Positions 61,011 to 64,000 of a stretch of 64,000 nucleotides of DNA are shown in pieces. The notes below the pieces were generated by a model. It was not told the DNA's origin. It worked only from the letters and a program-made list of their open reading frames with translations, and did not search any database. Location: the NCBI GenBank assembly GCA_028551475.1, contig CM052362.1, positions 3,480,166 to 3,544,165 of the forward strand. Reading direction: 5' to 3'. The DNA is from Casuarina equisetifolia (taxonomy: Eukaryota; Streptophyta; Magnoliopsida; Fagales; Casuarinaceae). Within the stretch, counting starts at the first letter, position 1, and the number at the start of each line of letters is the position of its first letter. The position numbers and the translations under genes are program-made.

Positions 61011-62659
61011 GGCATGAAGCATCACATCAAGTATTGGAAATTAAAAAAGTTTGCAACGGTTAGCTATTGATAAAAATAATCTTCATGGACAAATCACTCT
61101 TTCTCTCAGTTATTACTACTTGTCACGAAAACTAATTACTGACATCCTACCTACATTATTTCTTGCTCTTTATAGAGGAAGAAACTTGGAAAGAAATCAT
61201 CTCCCACACCTTTAGAAATTAATCCACACTAAAGGTTTCTTACAAGGAGCTTTATCAAGCAATTGCGAGATATTCTAACAATAATTTAGTTGGGTCCAAT
61301 AGTTTTGGCTTGGCTATAAAGGAATTCTTGATCCAAATGAAAAGAAGATTATTATGAAGGTCTTGAACATTCAACAGAGATGAGATTCCAAAAGGTTTGT
61401 AATAGAGTGTAATGTGTTAAGAAATATATGACATCAAAACTTCATTAAAGTTTGCATATGTTGCTTTGGTGTGGACTACAACAATAATGAATTCAAGGCT
61501 CTAGTATTTGATTTCATGGAAAATGGAAGCTTAGAGAAATGGCTACATCCAAATAGAGTTAATGAAGATCAATATAGAAAGTTGGAACTTTTTCAAAAAC
61601 TAAATATTACGATTGATGTTGCTTTTGCATTACATCAACTTCATAATCTTTGCAACCCTCTGATTATCCACTGCAACCTAAATCCAACCAATGTTCTTCT
61701 TGATAATAAAATAATTGTTCATGTAAGTGATTTTGGTTTGGCAAGGCTAGTCTCTCAACCAATGGTGTTTTTGAGAAGGAATCTAGCACAATCGGAACAA
61801 TGGGTTTTACTGGCTATACTAGTCCAAGTAAATAAGTGCATAGATTTAAAAATTTTCGAGATAGCATATCCTTTATATCTTAATGCATATTTAAAGATAC
61901 ATGTCAAAAAATCTTCATATAAATAGTTCCTATGAAGAAACATAAATTGCAGGATGAGTGGTGAGGTGTCAAATAGAGAGAAATGTCTACAGCTAAGGGA
62001 TGTTTATTTTGGAAATGTTCACAAAAAAGAGGCCAATTGACCAAAAGGTTCTAAGATAGTTTCAACCTACATAACTTTGTTAAAATGGCTTTGCTAGAAA
62101 GACTAAACTGTTGAGCTAAAGCTTCTCAATAGAGAAGTAAATAAAGTAATGGTAGCAATAGAAGAAGATAACTACAATTGTGCTGATCATCATGATATTA
62201 AGGTTGAAGAAAAAAGAAGCCATATTGGAAATCTAAATGAGATGAATGCAAAGGTGCAAGAATGCTTAGTTTCAATTTTTAATATTGGCCTTGCTTATTC
62301 ATTGGAATTGCCAAAAGAAAGACTAAATATCGGAGTATATCACCAAGGAAATATACTAGATTAGAAATCGTTTTCTCGGCATTGGGATCCATGGATGAAG
62401 ATCAACTAAGGCAAGGTACACTATGAAAATTTGATTTGGCAATTTTTTTAATGATAAACAACAGCATATTTGGATTACTTTCTGTTCATATTACAAGTCA
62501 GTTAGTTTATAATTCACTTGGATTAATTTTCTTTAGCTATGGTTTTCGGAGTGGTTGCTTTTAATTTTTTTAACCTTAGAATTTTTTTTTTACTTTTAAA
62601 ACTTATGGATCTATTCTAGACAAACCCTTTTCTTAAGGAACAGCCTCGTGGAAGGCAAC

Positions 62660-63270
62660 GTGCTTCATTTTGTTTCGCATCCTGGGCATACTTCAGTTTC
62701 TTCAACTTGACTTTTGAGGTCTGTCCAGAAAGCCTTTACACCATGAATTAGGGTTTCCACCATGACATCATGTCCCTACTTTGGTGCGATGTGCAATGTA
62801 GTTTCACCTTTGGCGTTACATTCCGTAGCAGCGGTGAACATTTTTCGGGAATTGCTTCCACAAATCTGATTGCTGTTTGTGGTTCTATTTTATGGAGTGG
62901 AGATGTGCAGTAAATCGCTCGCCCATTCCGGTAGTTCATCATGGATTTGTACTAACGAGAGTTGTGATATAAATATGGAGGAGTGTGTTTTTTATTGGGG
63001 TTAGTTGGTGGCGAAGAAGCTTTTGGGCATCTCCAAAGACCCGGATTTTACCGTGTGCTGCAGCATGAAATAAAACAGGATCCATGCAAGTGATGCTCTC
63101 TGTTTGCTGAAGCTGATTAGGGATGCCGGATGATGGAGCTTCAAAGGAGCCAACAGACGCCACGCAAGTGATGTTCTCCGTTTTCCGAAGCTTGTTAACA
63201 TCAACCGAAATATTGTCCGTCCTTAGACAAAGAGTAAACTGTTCATGTGCAAAAGCTTTCTTTTCCGGCC
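62660..63270 (-). pseudogene. ACD6-like ankyrin-repeat protein, N-terminal part, broken
   Basis: Minus-strand frames give ESITCMDPVLFHAAAHGKIR (about 63100-63040), LLRHQLTPIKNTLLHIYITT (to about 62950), then TAIRFVEAIPEKCSPLLRN (about 62880-62820) and, in another frame, AKGETTLHIAPK, a stop, then GHDVMVETLIH (about 62815-62750), followed by VKAFWTDLKSQVEETEVCPG. This is the N-terminal ankyrin block of plant ACD6-like proteins, which are membrane proteins of salicylic-acid-linked defence. An in-frame stop near 62940, a frameshift near 62820 and a stop near 62780 make it a pseudogene. A frame at 63449-63330 (MPFQSNNTVHNNTNYTSTSD) ending in a GT donor could be its first exon, but the phase does not fit. 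Confidence 0.75.
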
Positions 63271-63449
63271 TGAAGAATCATAAGTTTTGATCCTTTTGTA
63301 TAATATTGAGCTACGTAACACAAAATTCTTACTTCACAATCCCAGATTTTCTCATTCCAAATGTTCAGTGTATTCCACTTGTGATTATCATCACTTGTAC
63401 TAGTATAGTTGGTGTTGTTGTGAACAGTATTGTTTGATTGAAATGGCAT

Positions 63450-64000
63450 AGAATGAGGTTTGTTTACCTCGAAGGAAAAATAATTGGAGTTTTCAAACTC
63501 GGTCTGTTATGAATTTAAATGTTATTTATTTGTGTTACTTATTTTATTTAACAAAGTTCATATCGAAAGCATATGTCAATTGTATAAATGATGAAAAGTT
63601 TATGTACTCCATGTAGTAGTTAGTAAGACCAAGCCTCTAAGAGTTGCTAGCAAAACCAACTCTCTAGAAGTTTTTTATATAGACATAATCTCTAGGAGCT
63701 GTTAATTTAGTTTGTGTTGTTGGGTAAGACTTTATAAGTAATTCACTTATCTTTTGTTGGTTTGTTACATAGAATTGTATCAATAAAGGAAAATGATGTA
63801 ACCCAAGATAATAAAAAATTATAATCGTGGTTTAAGCATTTTGATATTAGTTTTCTTCTAATAAAATAATTGGATTTTAGTTTCCCTAAATAAAAAAAAA
63901 ACTAGTTTTTATTTATTTATTTATTTGTGAAAAGGTAAGTTTGCATTGGCAAAAATTAGTAATAGAAGTATAGGAGCTTATATTAGTGTTAAAACGATTA
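63450..64000. other. gene-free right end
   Basis: AT-rich DNA with short repeats (tctaggagct/tctagaagtt near 63640-63700) and (TTTA)n near 63906-63928. No gene seen. Confidence 0.4.

Larger units (their letters stand above)
58694..62364 (+). pseudogene. LRR receptor-like kinase (LRR-XII, EFR/Xa21-like) pseudogene
   Basis: The family are surface immune-type receptors: signal peptide, LRRNT, about 20 LRRs, membrane segment, Ser/Thr kinase. Here ATG 58694 starts MELYGILLFFISLFCSQSIA (signal peptide) and an LRRNT_2 part (EADRLALL, stop, FKESIGDDPFNILSSW). After a foreign insert, a second LRRNT_2 starts at about 59410 (NDTDRLALLKFKESTGND, then a stop), followed by LRRs with SISPYIGNLSFLRMVIL (about 59600-59660) and further broken repeats to 60480. 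LRR sequence resumes at 61011. The kinase part covers about 61350-61790 (IMKVLNIQQR with the ATP Lys, FMENGSLEKWLHP, IIHCNLNPTNVLL, HVSDFGLARL), with its C-terminal tail at 62240-62340 (KVQECLVSIFNIGLAYSLEL). HCDLKPSN has become HCNLNPTN, so the catalytic Asp and Lys are gone. There are many stops and frameshifts and no visible membrane segment. Confidence 0.88.

Noticed and set aside
1-64000. tRNA or rRNA genes
   Set aside because: I found none by eye; the tRNA-like matches are short primer-binding sites of LTR elements. A covariance-model search was not possible here.

Overview
The window is nuclear DNA of a flowering plant, most likely a eudicot. It is AT-rich, its genes are split by short GT-AG introns, and it carries Ty1/copia and Ty3/gypsy elements, plant L1-type LINEs and a TRIM. 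It also holds pieces of plant gene families: nucleobase-ascorbate transporter (NAT), CYSTM, LRR-XII receptor kinase, clathrin light chain and ACD6-like ankyrin protein. I cannot name the species.

Layout. (1) 1-3.5 kb: the 5' two thirds of a minus-strand NAT1/2-type transporter gene whose 3' exons lie beyond the left edge. All eight visible exons splice in phase, except for an apparent 1-bp deletion just after the start codon. (2) 3.5-6.4 kb: gene-free DNA with a mosaic of direct and inverted repeats. (3) 6.4-54.2 kb: a tandem array of small three-exon genes for CYSTM proteins (Pro/Gln/Tyr-rich N-terminus, Cys-rich membrane tail). There are six recognisable copies, A-F, all on the plus strand, plus a lone exon-3 relic (G). 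Copies D, E and F look intact. Copy C is intact but has a 5-kb copia element in intron 1. Copy A is broken by stops and by a 1.26-kb copia-derived insertion in exon 2. Copy B has lost its intron-1 splice donor and has an enlarged repeat domain.

The array grew by segmental duplication. A roughly 10-kb unit (A, 6.4-16.5 kb) is repeated next to itself (B, 16.5-26.3 kb), and both units contain the same old LINE relic. Unit B later gained a triplicated 281-bp repeat and a TRIM in tandem LTR form. Copies C and D form a second pair. E and F flank a duplicated gypsy gag-protease relic. Upstream blocks, including a TATA box followed by AAGRCGAC, are shared by the copies.

(4) 54-58.7 kb: gene-poor DNA with diverged tandem repeats. 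(5) 58.7-62.4 kb: a decayed LRR-XII receptor kinase with a duplicated N-terminus, an antisense clathrin light chain fragment between the two N-termini, and a kinase loop lacking the catalytic Asp. (6) 62.6-63.5 kb: a minus-strand ACD6-like ankyrin pseudogene.

The main interest is the birth-and-death history of a stress-type microprotein family recorded in one locus, with transposon insertions dating successive steps. I saw no prokaryotic, viral or CRISPR-like system.
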